Source of the DNA: Albula goreensis
Taxonomy: Eukaryota > Chordata > Actinopteri > Albuliformes > Albulidae
Assembly (NCBI GenBank): GCA_022829145.1
Contig: CM040742.1
Location: 14,488,131-14,552,130 of the forward strand
DNA: 64,000 nucleotides
Direction: 5' to 3'
The translations under genes were made by a program, and so were the position numbers. The notes beneath the pieces were generated by a model, which was not told the DNA's origin, searched no databases, and saw only the letters and a program-made list of their open reading frames with translations. Shown here piece after piece: positions 47,106 through 61,726 of the stretch. How positions within the stretch are numbered: position 1 is the first letter of the stretch; each line of letters begins with the position of its first letter.

Positions 47106-49818
47106 ATTCATAACGTCAGTGTCATGTTCCTGTACTTGGGCTGAAGGTGGGACTGAAGATGACCAATTTCTACCTTTAAGTAACTACAAAAGACAGCCTT
47201 GAATTCTCATAACTTTTTACGCCCTTATATTCCCATATTCTCATACTCGTAGCCTTGAAGAGTATGAGTCACTGGAATAAAGGACCTGAGATGGCCAGAC
47301 TGGCAACCCTTAGCAATGAATTTTTTTGGGAACAATGCAATACCATGTGCATATTTACCCACTGGCACTATCTCCTTGTATCACAGACATGTCTAGGACA
47401 TTCCTACAGGCCTGGCCATTTCTGGTTTTAGGCCTTTAGATGTGGAATCTTGGGCGATGTCTCCTGCATCTTTACAAACATAGTCTTGCATTTCCCAGCT
47501 TTAAAGTCTACTTTGAAAACGCTTTTGTAAAGTTACACTTCTAAAGTGAATTCAGGAGCACATATTACATCACATTATTTATTCTCCAACAAGACACCTT
47601 TCCCCAGAGCAGCTTGCAGTCATATGACTCCCATACATTAACTCCCATGACTCAGAAAGAAGCTCATCCCAGTTCGTACCAATATCTTCAAGTTTATTCT
47701 GGATAACTGACAAATTCTTTAAAAATGTGCAGAAATCTGAAGATGGATGCAATTTAAGCTTTAGCAATTGCTGCTTCTCCTCTGTGTTTCCTGTTGTAAT
47801 CTAAAACAGCACAACTTAATCTCAGAGAAATTTAAAACTTATTTTCAGGTGATTAAGAAGTGCTCTGTATTTTTTGAGTGCTTAATGGTGACAAAATACC
47901 TCAGTTAGGTTATCTGGATGATAAAGCACAACTTGATTATGAATCCCGCTGTCGTCAGGTGAGGCCTGTACAGATGAAAAACAGCGAATGAGGAGTTATA
48001 TTACAGGGGCACCATCTGGGTGAGACCGTGACCCCCTTCCATCCTCCTCTGTGAGTGGAGGAGGGGAGCAGAGAGTTTATTGGTGTTTGCCTGGTTCCTG
48101 CAGAGAGCTCCCAGGATGGTGGGAGTGGGGGTGGAACATTGCAGCTACTGCAGCAGCAGACCAGAGCATCAGCTGCGCACTCCTCCCACTCAGCGCTGCT
48201 GGGCTAACGACCGCCACAATGATTATACTTGTACATACAGCACAACCTCTCAGAGGCAAACTAATTGGGACCGGAAGTAATCTGGAAAACTGAAGTATTC
48301 ATAATTTGTAAAGAAACAGTGAAATTTGCAAATTTAAACTATTTTGATCCCTTACTCAATGGAGTCATTACTGATATTAAAAGCAACATATTTTTGGAAC
48401 AGGCTACATATTCTGTGGCTACACACCATTGGTAAATCCAACCAAAAGTCAAGCATGAGGGGACTGGGATCTGTTTTCTTTCTCAACTTCTTTCTGAAAG
48501 GTCCATGTTTATGAAAAGCCTGTTCAGTGGTTTTGGCTCCAGTCACTAAATCTCTGCTAGCTCATGAGGAAAACACACTGATTTTTTTTTAGCATTGGCT
48601 GCCTACAATCTTATTGGTGACCTAAAAGTTTGATGTTTTTTTGTTGGATGTTATGATTTCATGGACCCACCTCTTCCTCTGACTTGTAGTTCCACATTTC
48701 CACTTGGCATAATTAGCATTGGTAGATGTTTAATAACTGTGCTTTGATGATATGGACATTTTAGAAGATATTTTTAAATCAACAATTGCACAGCTTTGCA
48801 CAGACCACTATGACAACTTTGTTTGAAAAAAAATCTGAACGGGTAGGTAATAGAGTATTAGATAGAATTAGCAACTGTAAGATTAAAATGGAAGACTCTA
48901 ACCACAAATAAAATATGCCCCTTTGCTCTGAATTCCCATACATATGTCAATCATATTACATATTACAATGTATGCTATATGACATGTGACATGTGACATA
49001 TGGTGTTGAAATCTGAGGTCATCACTGCATTCATAGTTGACACGCCCCCATCATTAAAAAAAGAAAACTGCATTCCATTGAAGCTCTTGACTTCTTGACT
49101 TTGTCTCCATGGCAGCCTGGGTTCTGTCTTAATGAGGTTTATTTTGCTGCTGTTTTTATCAGGAACTTGGTATGCTCATATTTCATCTGAACACATTCTG
49201 TCTTTGGGCACAAATGAGCAATATTATTCACCTCAGATAACAGACCCAGATTTGAGCAATAGGGTGAATCATTGTATGTAATGAAGAGACAAGGAAAGTT
49301 TATTTTCTTGCCAACAAAAACTTGAGATCGTTTTCATGCAGAGCAGCACCGCTTTGTTGACACTGAGGATAATATTGCCAGCTTTCGAGAGCTTGAAATG
49401 ACCATATATTTTGCCAAAAAGTCATGACAGATTAAGGTGAGTGTTATCGAGGAAAACTTTTCTCTTTTTATGAAGTTCTCTTTAATGGTTTTGGGTACCG
49501 AATCTACATTGCCAGGTGACATAAAAATGAAATATGTAAGCCAGCAATACCAATTAAAGCTGAAAGCAAATAGGAGGAGAGAATATAAACAGATAGAGGG
49601 AATATATGAGGTGACCAATCTGGAACAGTTTTGTGAATGCCTTCACCTGGGCAAAAAGAGTCCGTGAGACTGCCTGACGTAGAGGGTTGACTGCTAATGG
49701 AGTCTGTGGGAGTGGCCCGTGGGCAAAGGCAGACCGAAGGGCGGTCAACCGTGGAGCCATACAAGAAAAAAAGACAAAAGACAAGCGCAGAGATGTCCTC
49801 TGACAAAAAGGCACTCTC

Positions 49819-49852
49819 TCTCCATCTCCATCTCCATCTCCACCTCCACAGC
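49819..49852. repeat. (CCATCT)n hexanucleotide repeat
   Basis: About five CCATCT/CCACCT units in tandem. Confidence 0.85.
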
Positions 49853-52800
49853 TCTCTGCCCTTCTGTACCAAATTGAACAGGATGCTCGCCGATGATGGA
49901 GGCAGGGTGCTTTCACTTGGCGAAAAGGAGTGCCTTGCCCGCGGTGGTCGCATTATAGGCAGATGGAGAAGCAGTTTCTTTCTCTCTCACAAACATTAGC
50001 TGGTATAGAGGGAGTGTATATTCACCTCAGAATGTAAGCATGTTATTGATTTTCCAGGTTTCATCCTTTCAAAAAACATTAGTCAGTCAAATTAAGATAC
50101 AAATTGAGCTTTTTCCCTTTTTTTTGTGAAGGCTTCCCCTTCACAAATGGAAAAGAAAAGAAAGAAAAAATGGTTCAGCTGATGATCCTACATAAAAATA
50201 CAATTTTAACTGATTCCATCTTCATATCAAAACAGTAAACACTTCACAATTCCTTACAACAACTGTCATTAGCATAGTCAACATTATAACAAGCTTATAA
50301 CCACTACCTTACACTTGTAACACGTGCTGTTATACCATTATTGTGTCATATAGACCATATCGACATTGCCAGGAATCCTGGGGTCCATGAAAAGATATGG
50401 TGTCCCCCTAGTCTATTGATAACATTGAGGAACATTAGTGAGGACCCTACCCAACGTAGGGCCCCCTGAATCATTATCACCTTTCACTTTCATTGGCAGC
50501 CCCATTGACACTTATCATCTTAGTCTTTATCACTTGCATGACCTGTTATTGCAAAAATGGTTATAAATAGTAACTGTCTTGTTTATGTTTGGCATGTGAT
50601 AAAGCTGAGGACCATTATAACAGGTTTTTGTTGGGAGTGTGATTGTTGAAGCATTGAGATGAAGCCAGGCCTCCGAGGTCAGCAGAGAGCTGCCTGACTG
50701 GCCGTGTGGTTATGGCTGGAGCCTTTTTGGCCGAGTAGTGTTTGAGCTCAGCTCATGAAAAATACAAAGCAGAGCATACAAGGTCATCTGCTCAGGCACA
50801 GGGAAAATGAATCTGCCGCCCTCATTAGATATGTGTGGGAGTCAATCACAAAGAAAAGAGAGAAAAAAACTCAAACCCTGAACAGTGTAGCATGGATTGG
50901 CAGTGCTGTCATTATGGTCTGTTTTCCCTGAAGCCACTCAGCAGTAGCGGTGCACCTGATAATTGACAGAAAAGCTGATAGTAAATGCTAAATCGCTAAA
51001 TACCTAAGTACATTCGAGCTGAAGAGGCTGTCCTCAGTTCCAGTCAAGTTCCAGTCAAGTTTACGAAGACCCATTTCTCAGATGTTTGTTTTACTGAAAC
51101 AGCAAAAATAATTGTAATTATGATCATATACAATGTTGTATCTTGAATCTATAGTCTAGTATAATCTTTTGATAAGGACAAATTGTGAATCAAATATGAT
51201 GATTCAAGTTGTTTGTTTTTACATTTTTTGTGCTCAAACCCTTCCATTACAGATTTTCAGTGCTGGATTCAGTAAATGTTCTGCATTCCTAGTGACAAAT
51301 TACCCATAATTGAGTCCATTGAAAATAAATGAATTTTTAATGGTCCCAAACACAAGGTGAGTCATTTTCTAAAGGAGCTCAATAAGGTTTTAAACTGTAT
51401 ACTGTGTAAGAAAAGAAAAGAAAACACAAAAAAAGTCAGCAAACAAATTTACTTAAGCAGAGAGTATTTGCTATATCCCACCCTTGCATTCAGTAGCTCT
51501 CAGGTCATTTAACTTTGATGCAAAGTCAAAGGTGTCTTGTTTTAGTTTTGTTGTAATCTCACAATGTGCTTTTAGTGCTTGTCATTAGCATCAATGTTTA
51601 TGTGAATCAACCATTCTTCCAGTCTTCCCTAATTCTAATTAATTAAATATATTTTCCCTTTGATGGATTTTCTATTTGTCTGTGAAACAATAAAATCATG
51701 CAACATTTTAGGCCATTATTTGTACAGAGAAGAGGAAGTAAACAGTGTGAGTGGTGCTCTTGGGGCGGGGGTAGTTTGTGGGGGTTGGGTGGGGGATTCT
51801 TCTACTTAATGGCAATTGTTAATGGCAGCTCAGAGTCTGTTTTCAGCATTGTGAGTACCAGGTTAGCTGCATCTGTCCTCACTAAAACCATTAGCTGAAC
51901 CTCATGTCCTTCTGGGTCAGGAGAACAGCTGCATCATGGGAAGGAAGGTGGAAATGCAGGCTCAGCCCTGCTTCTCTAATCCACCCTCATCTTCCTCTCT
52001 AACCTGCTGTTATGGCCACGCCATCCCCCTCTCCATGCACGCTTCGCCATCTCTCCTTTCTTATTCCCTTCATTTTCATTTTCACCTGATTGGTCAACTG
52101 AATACTCACTAATAGACAAGTGGAGCCATATCTGGTTACAGTGAGGTGTTTTGATATTTGTTTCTGTGTTCTCCCTGTTAAATAATCATATAATTTTGTT
52201 CAAATCCCATCCTAAAATCGAAGAACTGAGATGGTGCAAAGGTAAGAGTTTCATGCTGGAGGTACATGGCTGTCACTGTTGTTTCACAGCTACGCATTTG
52301 TTATTAATGAGCAATATTAGAATCTCAAGGGAAAATGTGACTGTTTTGCTCCTTATTCCTGAGGGAATATGTAACTGTAGACTCTCCCTGAGCAGGTCTG
52401 GCTCCTAGCTCCAACCTGTGTCACAAGCTGTCGTGTCACACCACAAATAGTCTCCCCAACCATCTCACCGACATGAAAATTGTGTCAACATAAATTATCA
52501 CACAATCCAGTAAAATACAATAAAAAAGTCTGAAATTAATACAATATTCATGCTTTTGTTATGTATAACATTACCTGCATGTTTATTGTTAAAACTTCAA
52601 TAAATACTGTCAGTATTGTAAGTACTTCAGTGATGACCCATCAACGCTAATGTCGCATTTAATGTCACATCAAAATTAATGTCACACATAGGTGCCATTT
52701 TGTGTCACCGCAAATCATATTAGCTAAAGCCTACTTTGTGTAAGTTTTCTTTGGATTGGCTAAAGCAGTCTTAAGCTACAATTACTGACACAGTCTAATT

Positions 52801-54994
52801 GTGCCTCTTTATTTGGAAAATGAAAGAATGATGGTTCCACAGCGAGCTGAAATAAATAGATTGGCTGTTCCATTGTAATAATTTTTAAGGAACTGTTGAC
52901 TGTGCAGCTGTCTAAAACATAGCTGTCAAATGGCCGCTGTAACCGTTGTTCTGGGTTTACTGTTTTAGCGGCACTTCTACTCGGCACAAGGACATTTAAA
53001 GGAGAGAGCAAGAGAGACACCATAAGCAGATAAATTATGTTATGATAGGTTGGAAGAACATTTCATCTGAAAAAAAAAATCAATCATCTTGTGGGCTCAG
53101 TGGCACAATGGCTGGGTTTAAATAAAACATTGAATAAGTATGGTAGGGCTCATGTTCAAACTTTGAATTATATATCAATTGAGATATATGGTTTGTAGGC
53201 AAGACTGTATTGAATGGTGTATTGTGAGAAGTAAATTGTGATTTGTGGCTGGATTGGTATTTTGAGACTGGCCCTAAACCCAACCATGTGTGACTTCAGC
53301 AGTCTGACATGTGAGGGTTATAAGGTATGACTTTTGGCCTTACGCAATACGAGATGTCCGCTGTTCTCTCCTTAGGTAAATACAGGCTTTTCTTTGATCA
53401 GTTCAGCCTTTTCAGCAGTTAAGCATGACCTCTTGAATGGTGTGAGATGGGGCCACACAGTTCTCTCCACCTTTTACCACAGAGATAAAATAAAACAACC
53501 TGACACCCCAAGCCGGTGGAGACAGGTCCCTGGTGGAAGAGCTGACATATATTGCTCCACTTGTCCTCTAACCCTCAAATCCTGAGCAAGCTGTTTCTAC
53601 ATTCATTTCAGTGGAAAAAATTGCATCCATAAATTTTATTTTAAAAAAGCTGAAAAAATACAATTTAAATCTTAAACCTGTAAATTCTTTTGTATAAAGA
53701 ACTGTGCGACTTGGATGGGAGAACTGAATAATCCTCTTGTTTTACAGTTATTGCAGTCTCTGTAGTATTGAGTCAGTCAGAGATACCTTGTGTGGGTGGT
53801 CTCAAGCTTTTCTCTTGATGAATTCATCGTCCTCTGCCATGAATATTTATGAAGCCATAATTCACATCTATTAGGCCCATCAAAGACATGTTCAGTAATT
53901 TTGTACCCTTCTTTTGCACTTGCATTGAAAAGAATATGAGATTTGTTTTCTCTGTGAGAGCAGAGGGTCTTTGTCACACTAAAAGATAATTTATGTTGCT
54001 AAAGGAAAGCAATAGAAAAAGATAGAGGATTAACTTGTCAAGCCTGGTGTACCAAGCATTTATAATATACCTATAATGTGTAACAACCATCTTACAACAG
54101 ATGGTCAACTCTCCCTCTCTGTGTATAATAGTTTAGTTATATACTAGGAATTGTTTTTTGTTATTTTATATGTATCGGGTTTGTGGTTTCTCATAGCTCA
54201 TAAGAAAATATTTGTTGGTAAAAAGGGGTTGAATTTTCTCCCGAAATAACTGAAAAGACCAAATGTGGACAATGCATGACCATTGTAGGTATGTGTGTAT
54301 GTAGGTATGTTGTGTTGTTCACAAGGGCTTTATACAGCCTTAGAGATCATGCTTTATTATACCCTCTTTTGCTCTCTGAACCCTTCTTTGCTTCTCTCTC
54401 CTCCCCTTAATAAGTACACTTTCATATTTCAATTGTGGCATACAGCCATATGGTCATAAATGTATTGTGAATGTAAAAACAAACAGAAACCAGAGTCCTA
54501 AGAAATGCCTCCCTTTCTGCCTTCACCCACTTCCCCCCTTTATGGGAAGAAATTAAGGATGCTACTGCCCCAGGATATCTACCCACTGCCCCTCAAGCTG
54601 TGCCAGGCACACACACATACCAATGCCAGCTTCACCCTCTCTCTCCTCTCCCTCTCCTCCTTCCCTCTCTCCTCACTCCCTCACAATCCAATTCAGTCCA
54701 GTTCAGATGACTGAACTTGCCACACACTTCTGCTGTACACACCGCAAAGCTCATCAGTTAATAACAGCAAGCAACAATCAGTGGTGTGGTATTACCTTAT
54801 TATTTTTTGTCATTTTTATTAGTAGGAGACAATTTTAAGTAGACCTAAATAAAAGCAATGATTATGGTAATGATTAGTATTAAACAGAAAAAGGGAAGTA
54901 AATACATAAATAGCAATGATTACTACTCAACTACGACCACAGAAAAATATCAAGAGCCATAGCTGTGATGATTACCTAATAATAATTATATCAC

Positions 54995-55130
54995 ATCTCT
55001 CTCTTTCCCTCTTTGCCTCTCTCTCTCTCCTTCCCTCTCTGCCTCTCTCTCTCTCTTTCCCTCTCTGCCTCTCTCTCTTTTCCCTCTTTGCCTCATTCTC
55101 TCTTTCCCTCTCTGCCTCTCTCTCTCTCTC
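54995..55130. repeat. CT-rich minisatellite, about 28-bp period
   Basis: Pyrimidine-only blocks CTCTCTCTTTCCCTCTCTGC repeat four to five times. A long homopyrimidine tract like this can form triplex DNA. Confidence 0.85.
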
Positions 55131-56802
55131 AAAATGATTAAATCTGGCTTTATTGTTAATAAATAATTTTAGGACAAAAAGATACGACTAAAACCAAGTC
55201 CTCCCTCTCTCAGAGTAAACAGCAAAGACTGCATCAATACAGTATATATTAATATATGCAGATGTTAGTCATACATCAAAACTGAACTCCCTCTGCCCCC
55301 ATTCAGCTTCATGTTCTCCCTCTCTCTCCTTTTTCCTCTCACTCTTGTTGAATTGTAATTCCTGTGCTTTATTTGAATGACAAGAGAAGTAGTGATGCTT
55401 AAGTGGTAAATACGGTGTATAAATGACATTGACAGTCCCCACCACAGGCACACGCACACACGCACACACGCTTTCTCTCTCTCTCTGGCTTGGGCTCCAA
55501 AGCTCGGGACTAATTTGTATTCCACATGGTGGACAGGGAGAAGGTTGAAGGGGAAATAATGGGTGTTGATTTTGTTTGCTGGGAAAAAAATAACTGATAT
55601 AAAGTAAACATGAAACAAATCAATGAGGGAGCAGTGTGAGTGTTATGCCTCACTCTCACCTGAGTGGGTAGCGCGGTCTCGAGGGGGTTGGAGGTGTGTG
55701 TAAGGGGGATTGGGGTACTTACTTCGGGTTGGACCAAAGTTCCATCAGTACATTGAGTCCTTATTTTTGTACATGAAACAACCCATATTTATTATTCTCC
55801 CAGTTTTGTCTGAGAAAGGTTTACGGTTTCAATTACAGAATTGTTCCATTCATCTTCTTGTGCTCATACAGCCTTATGTAACTTCAGCCAGTTTCCATTA
55901 GCCTAACATGTATCAATCAACTTTCATCAGTTGTAGGATTTGTTCATTTCTGTTTATTGCATTTACGATGTAATAAAGAGGAAGCAAAACAGTTTTAATT
56001 GTTTTAAATCAGTCAGGGAAAAGTGAGTAAATCAGCTGGTGTGATTGTTTGGTTTTGTGGAAATGAAGCTTTATTCATGGAGTTTTCCATGCCCTCCAGG
56101 CTTGTAGCAGGACTGTTCTGGCCCCTTCCTCCTCCATGATTCTTCATCCTGTCCTGGGTCCTGCGTTTCAGCAGAGCATATGAAGACCCATTGCTCCTCT
56201 AAGAGCTTCCACAACAATGTGCTAAACTGCACAGCTAAACCGGTCACATTAAAACCCAAAATCTCTCGCAAGAGGCCCGGTCAGTTATATGCCTGATGAA
56301 CAGTCCAAAAACAGTATTGATTGATACACTTTATCCCATTTTTATTGACATGGGTAACCCAGTCACAGCTGAAACTGCTACTGATCTGATTCAATACCTG
56401 ACCGTAGGGCACATCTGCACACCCAGCGGCTTACCAAATGGCTAGCATTCCCACAAACCTCTGTTCCTGAACTTGGTTCCGTTGGCAACCCCTCACCCCC
56501 CAAACTGTGTACAAATCGTGTTCATCACCAGTGGCAGGTTTGGAATCCCCCCAGCTCTCTCTCTGGGGGGATGGGGGTGGGGGTGGCTTTTGGGGTGGCC
56601 CCTGTGAGACTGCAGAGCAGAGCAGGCCCCGCCACGCGCCCGCAGTATCGCCGTTGAATCACCACCACCTGCCAGCGTTAGGTGGCGGATCTCTGCTCCC
56701 CTCCTGCTGCCTCAGTGTCATTGGCTGTCTGATGCCCTGTCAGTCACACCTGACCCACAGGGACGGAACTGCCAGAGCCAATCATCTCGCGCTGCGGGGT
56801 GT

Positions 56803-56992
56803 GCCTGAGTGTGTGTGTGTGACATGATGGGGAGTGCCTGAGTGTGTGTGTGACATGATGGGGAGTGCCTGAGTGTGTGTGTGACATGATGGGGAGTGCC
56901 TGAGTGTGTGTGTGACATGATGGGGTGTGCCTGAGTGTGTGTGTGACATGATGGGGTGTGCCAGTATCCCGTTGAGTGTGTGTGTGACATGA
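56803..56992. repeat. 31-bp minisatellite, five full units plus an interrupted one
   Basis: GACATGATGGGG begins at 56821, 56852, 56883, 56914 and 56945, exactly 31 bp apart, joined by (A/T)GTGCCTGAGTGTGTGTG. A sixth, partial unit starts at 56986 after a 10-bp insertion. The last units share a GTGTGCC variant. Confidence 0.95.
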
Positions 56993-59900
56993 CAAAGCCA
57001 AAAAGACGCCGAGATAGAGAAACAGAAAGAGAGACAGACAGCAGAAGAGTACGAATTCTGTGAATGTCAAGAATGAACAAGACAGGAGGCTAGACTCAAC
57101 CAAATGCACTTAGCGTCTTTTAAGGTCTATGCAATTCAATCAAAATGGACTGCACTCTCTTTAAGTGCATGTGCTATTCTAATTCAGAATGAAAAGGACA
57201 CACTCCGCAGGACATGAGCTTGTCTCCAGTAAAATATAACACACCCAAATATAAAGTCTGTTGTAATATAAAGTCTGTTTTGATTGGATAGTATACAAAG
57301 GTGTGTGTTTGATTGAATCTAGCTCATAATGTTTGAGAAAAATGAGATACTGGAGAAATACTGAATATGAAGATGGGAAGAAGAGGACTTGAAGATTTTA
57401 TTTTTGCATTCCAGTGGGCAGTGTGTAGATTTCCTGCTGGTCATACATTTTTCATATTTGCTTTTGTGAAAGGAAAACAGATGGAGAAGGGGGGTTATGG
57501 GATACTTCAACAACCACATCACACTGTAAACCTGGATATAATGAGCATCTCTTCACATCTTACATCACAGCATTTTGTTGTGTGATTAACTGACTTTAAA
57601 GGTTGAGCAGTAAAAGAAAATATAGTCATTGATTCTGGAGGGCTACGTTTCAGGCTGTATGTGCGTCACACTCATATCGGAGCTTTAATGAAGTATGCAG
57701 GAGAGAAAGTCTTTGAAAGATTGACAGTCAGTTCAGTGCTAGGCTGCACAGTCCTCTAGGGACCCAATCATCCAGGCACTTATCCATGTAATGGCCTACA
57801 TTAAGCACATTGGCAGCTAAGTAAGTAATGTCTGTTTATTTACTTAGCAAATATACTTATGCAGAATTGATGTGATTTGCATTTGTACATAATATCCATT
57901 AACATTAGTAGATATTTTATGAAATCTGCACAGTTATATGCTGCAACACACTGCTGCTTTGCTCTATGCTGTTTAACTCAAAGATCAACACAGGCCTAGA
58001 TCCATACAAAGATTGTTTTTAACTTCTGAATCACAAACACAAAAATTGAGAGGGTTCATTTTGTTTTTCATTTCAACAAACAAGGTTTGGCAAGTTAATT
58101 TCAGAAAGGATGCAATATGCCCCAGACAGAAATTGTACAAAAATGTTTTTAATTTAATTGTGAGTTTAAACTTAATGCTATGCAGATGCGTACATGGTTT
58201 GTAACCAAGATTAAAGAAACGTCTTTTGAGCTAATTTAATCATAATCATGCACTGAGTTTGAGTGTCCCATGCATGGGAGAAGGGCGGGGTGAGAAACGT
58301 TACAGGGTCTTAATGAGGGTAGAGGGGGATGCCAAACAAGTCTTTATGATTAAAATCAGTCCCTCAATAAAAATGTAATTCCATGATTATAATCAAGCTA
58401 TGATTCAAAGGAAAGAAAAGATAAAAAAAAGGCAAATGTGGCTTAAGTGGGGAAAGAGAGAAAGTGCCCTTTTTTCCTCAGAACAAATCAGAGACAGTTT
58501 TAAACCAAGGATCTCTGCGTTCTGCTCAGTTTTATGAATTAATTGACGGCCCCGGTGGGCACCTCAGCAGCCTGTACTGTGTGGTTGACTGCATTCCGTG
58601 ACACATATTCCTCCGTGGAGATGCGTGTGTTATCCTCTCTGGCCCAGAATGAGAGACAGGGGCATCTGAGGCTGGAGGGAAAGAGGTAATTGATATTCTG
58701 TGTGAATGGTCCTGTCAGGACGAGTGAAAGCTTGGGGGGGGGCAGGGGGGGGGAGTCAGGAATTACAGACAGAGCCCTGCTGTGCTATGACTCACTGCGG
58801 CCACTTCATTAAGGTATGGTAGACACTGATACGGAAAGACACAGGTATTTGAGTTTGTCTGTATGTGTATGTGTGCTTGTATTTGAGGTTTCATGGGGTT
58901 GCTTGTGTCCTGTCAGGTTAATAGATGGTAGTGTATCAATTTATATGTGTAACCTTTTCTTTCATTTTTTTCAGTCATTGCCATCAAAACCATCTAACAC
59001 AGTGGCAGGAGCTGCATGGTATGCAGGTTTTTGTTGTTACTCAACACTAAACGACTAGTTAACACAACTGATTACATATTTAGCTCGCCTCACCTGGTTT
59101 CTTGTTTCTGAACTTGCTGTTGAAATTTCAAGTGGAAACAAATTCCAGCACACACTGAGGCTGTCCTGAGCTTGGAGAGACGACCACTGATCTATTGCAG
59201 AAAGCTGATTCATGATTAGCTCATTTCCATAATTTTCCAAACACATATAATGTCCATAAGATCCTTGTTTTAAGAGAAGGATTTATAAACTGAAATATAT
59301 AAATCTCAAATCATTTTCAGGTGCACAAGCCTTTGTAAATCAGTAACTAAGTCAATTCCCCAATCAATAAGCCAGCCCTTTTACTCATTAGTGCTGATCT
59401 ATACAGCTCAGTGTGAACATGGCCATTGATTTTCATTGCAGGCTGTTGAAAACTGCCCGCTTGACTGGACATGCTGTATAAGTCACAGACGGAGGCCATA
59501 GCTCAGGTCAATTGCAGAGTAAAGAACAAGAGAAGAGCTGCCCTTCAATTAACACAGCCATAATAACAACCAATAATGCTCTCAATCAAACCTAATAGCC
59601 AATTAGTTCAAATTGGCAGGTTTTGGATAAGTATGATGATGCAATGGTGAGTGATCCCGATACAGAGCTGGGCTCTGAGACTCTTCCTTTAATTTTTCTT
59701 GATTAGAGGGTGTATAACCAAATTAATCAGAATCAACAACTGTGCACACACATAACTTGAAATCATTAATTCCTTTTTTACATGGACATATTTATGGCAA
59801 AGTCTTATTTATGGTCCAGTATTTTGCATTAAATTTATGTTTTTTTTTCAGTCATTCCCATCAAACCATAATTATTGAAAGGTAAAAAGGCAGCAGTATT

Positions 59901-61501
59901 TTTTTTGTGCTGAGTGGGTGGTCATGGGGGGTTAAAGTCAGGGCATTGTATTTGCATGGACCATTGTACATAGTCTTTCATTTGCAAAGTGGCTATTTTT
60001 GCAGGCAGAAAACCTGATTGAAACCGATGACATGCTAGCGGTGGATCACTGCTTTGTTTGGATGGATTCCAAAGCATTTCTCTCGATCTTGGATTTCATT
60101 TTCCTTTGAAGCAGCAAACGCAGGAATGCTCGCTCGTCCACATGCTCACAGCTCCAGCGTTTTATTGCTTCTTTACTGTTCTCCACAAAAGAATTAAATA
60201 AATAAATAAAATAAAAAAGCAACATATATCTCCTTGGCAGGCTCCCAGAAGAGAGGAGACAGAAGGCTGGTCTATGATGTGGTGTAGGAGCTAACCTGAC
60301 AATACTTTGCAGTTCAGGGGTAGGAGGTGCAGAGAATGTTATCAGTCATTAAAACAAACCATATGATTATATATCAAACCATGAAAAGCAACCAGCGAAT
60401 TTGATTGTCTTGGGTGATTTTGTTCCCTTGACTGGAGAGACACATGTTAATACTCTGGGCCTAGTACTGAGCATATTCTATTTTATTTTAGAAAATAATG
60501 ATTTAATTTGATTACTTTCAGACTGAAATCTCTTTTCCAATGAGGACATGTTATGTAACACAACATTTCAAAGACAAAGACAGCTAGAAGTTAAAATGAC
60601 ATAGAATTAAATCAACATACTGGACAAGAGACAGCTCTGTTAACAAAATCTAAAGCAGAAGTTGAAAGCAGGAGTATAATTCAGTCATTGTGCCATAAAT
60701 CATGCATTCAAAAGCACCACTTTAAATTAGCATGTTTAGCTTACGGTTCTTTTCTAGATTGTTCCAGCTGCAGCTGAAATGTGGTTGAAAACCATTTTTC
60801 AAATCCAGTAGAGAGATGTGGAACTTTCTATACTTTATGAATGGCAGAAGTCATAATCATATGCATAAATAGAACTGACATCATGGAAAACTGATGTGAA
60901 AAATGATTTGTGTTTCCCACCTGTTGAATAGCACACCTGTACTGGCCTGTGAGCTCAGGCATGTTCACACTTTCCACTGTGTGCTTCTACAGCGTGCAGA
61001 AACCAAGCCAGGCTTGCTGACCCATTTTAACTGAAGAGCTTACTTGTGGGTATAGAAAAAAAACACTGGTATTCTGCTCTGCAAGGCAGTTGTTTGCACT
61101 GGCATGGTCAGGGCTTGATACCATATCATACCATCAACAGATCCAGTGCATTGGCTGTGCCCACCACCTGACACGCCCCCCTTCACCTCTAACTGTCTCC
61201 CTTTTCTCCCATTCTTCCTTTTCTTATGTCAAACCAGTTCCAGCAGAGACTATGGCACTCTTCCTGAGACTGTAATTAAATTCTCTCTCACTGTGTCGCA
61301 CACAGTCTCCCCTCTTTTGGCCTTCATGTGATATTAGGCTGGCATGGACACCGATCACTCTGCGACTGGTACACCATTGTGTTTGCTGGATATGCCCAGT
61401 GAATACCGCAGTAGGTCGGCTTTTGGGAAGAACTCTCATCTCTACCTAAGGGTGATACCCGAGGCGGGGTTTTTCAAAGCACACTTCCACCTTTAATCTG
61501 G

Positions 61502-61726
61502 ATGGATCAACTCCAAGACTGGGGGAACAAGGGGCCAGTGGAGAACAGGTTTCAACTGGCAATGAATCAGGATGTGAATTGGGATATGAAGTTGATCATT
61601 GTGGCTCATATCATGACTTTTGCTGTTGCTCTGGGCATGCTTGCTCTGGCTCGTGCGCTGAGAGAAAGGGCTGCTGGGGCCAAACGGGGGCGGGATCTGT
61701 CACCACAGACATATGGTTGTGACTGA
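61502..61726 (+). CDS. Possible small single-pass membrane protein ORF (74 codons), unproven
   Basis: The open frame starts CTGGATGG and encodes a hydrophilic N-terminus (MDQLQDWGNKGPVENRF), a clear hydrophobic helix at about residues 30-51 (KLIIVAHIMTFAVALGMLAL) and a basic segment (RERAAGAKRGRD) as expected on the cytosolic side. It ends at a TGA, and an AATAAA follows at 62082-62087. I do not recognise the protein. It lies inside camk2a intron 2 on the same strand. CAMK2A is known to make alphaKAP, a product with an N-terminal membrane segment from an internal promoter, but that sequence differs and comes from a later part of the gene. A chance ORF remains the more likely reading. Confidence 0.2.
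   Translation: MDQLQDWGNKGPVENRFQLAMNQDVNWDMKLIIVAHIMTFAVALGMLALARALRERAAGAKRGRDLSPQTYGCD

Noticed and set aside
58730-58755. G runs at 58.7 kb (and 56.56-56.60 kb) as functional quadruplexes
   Set aside because: Compositional matches only, with no positional link to a promoter or replication feature.
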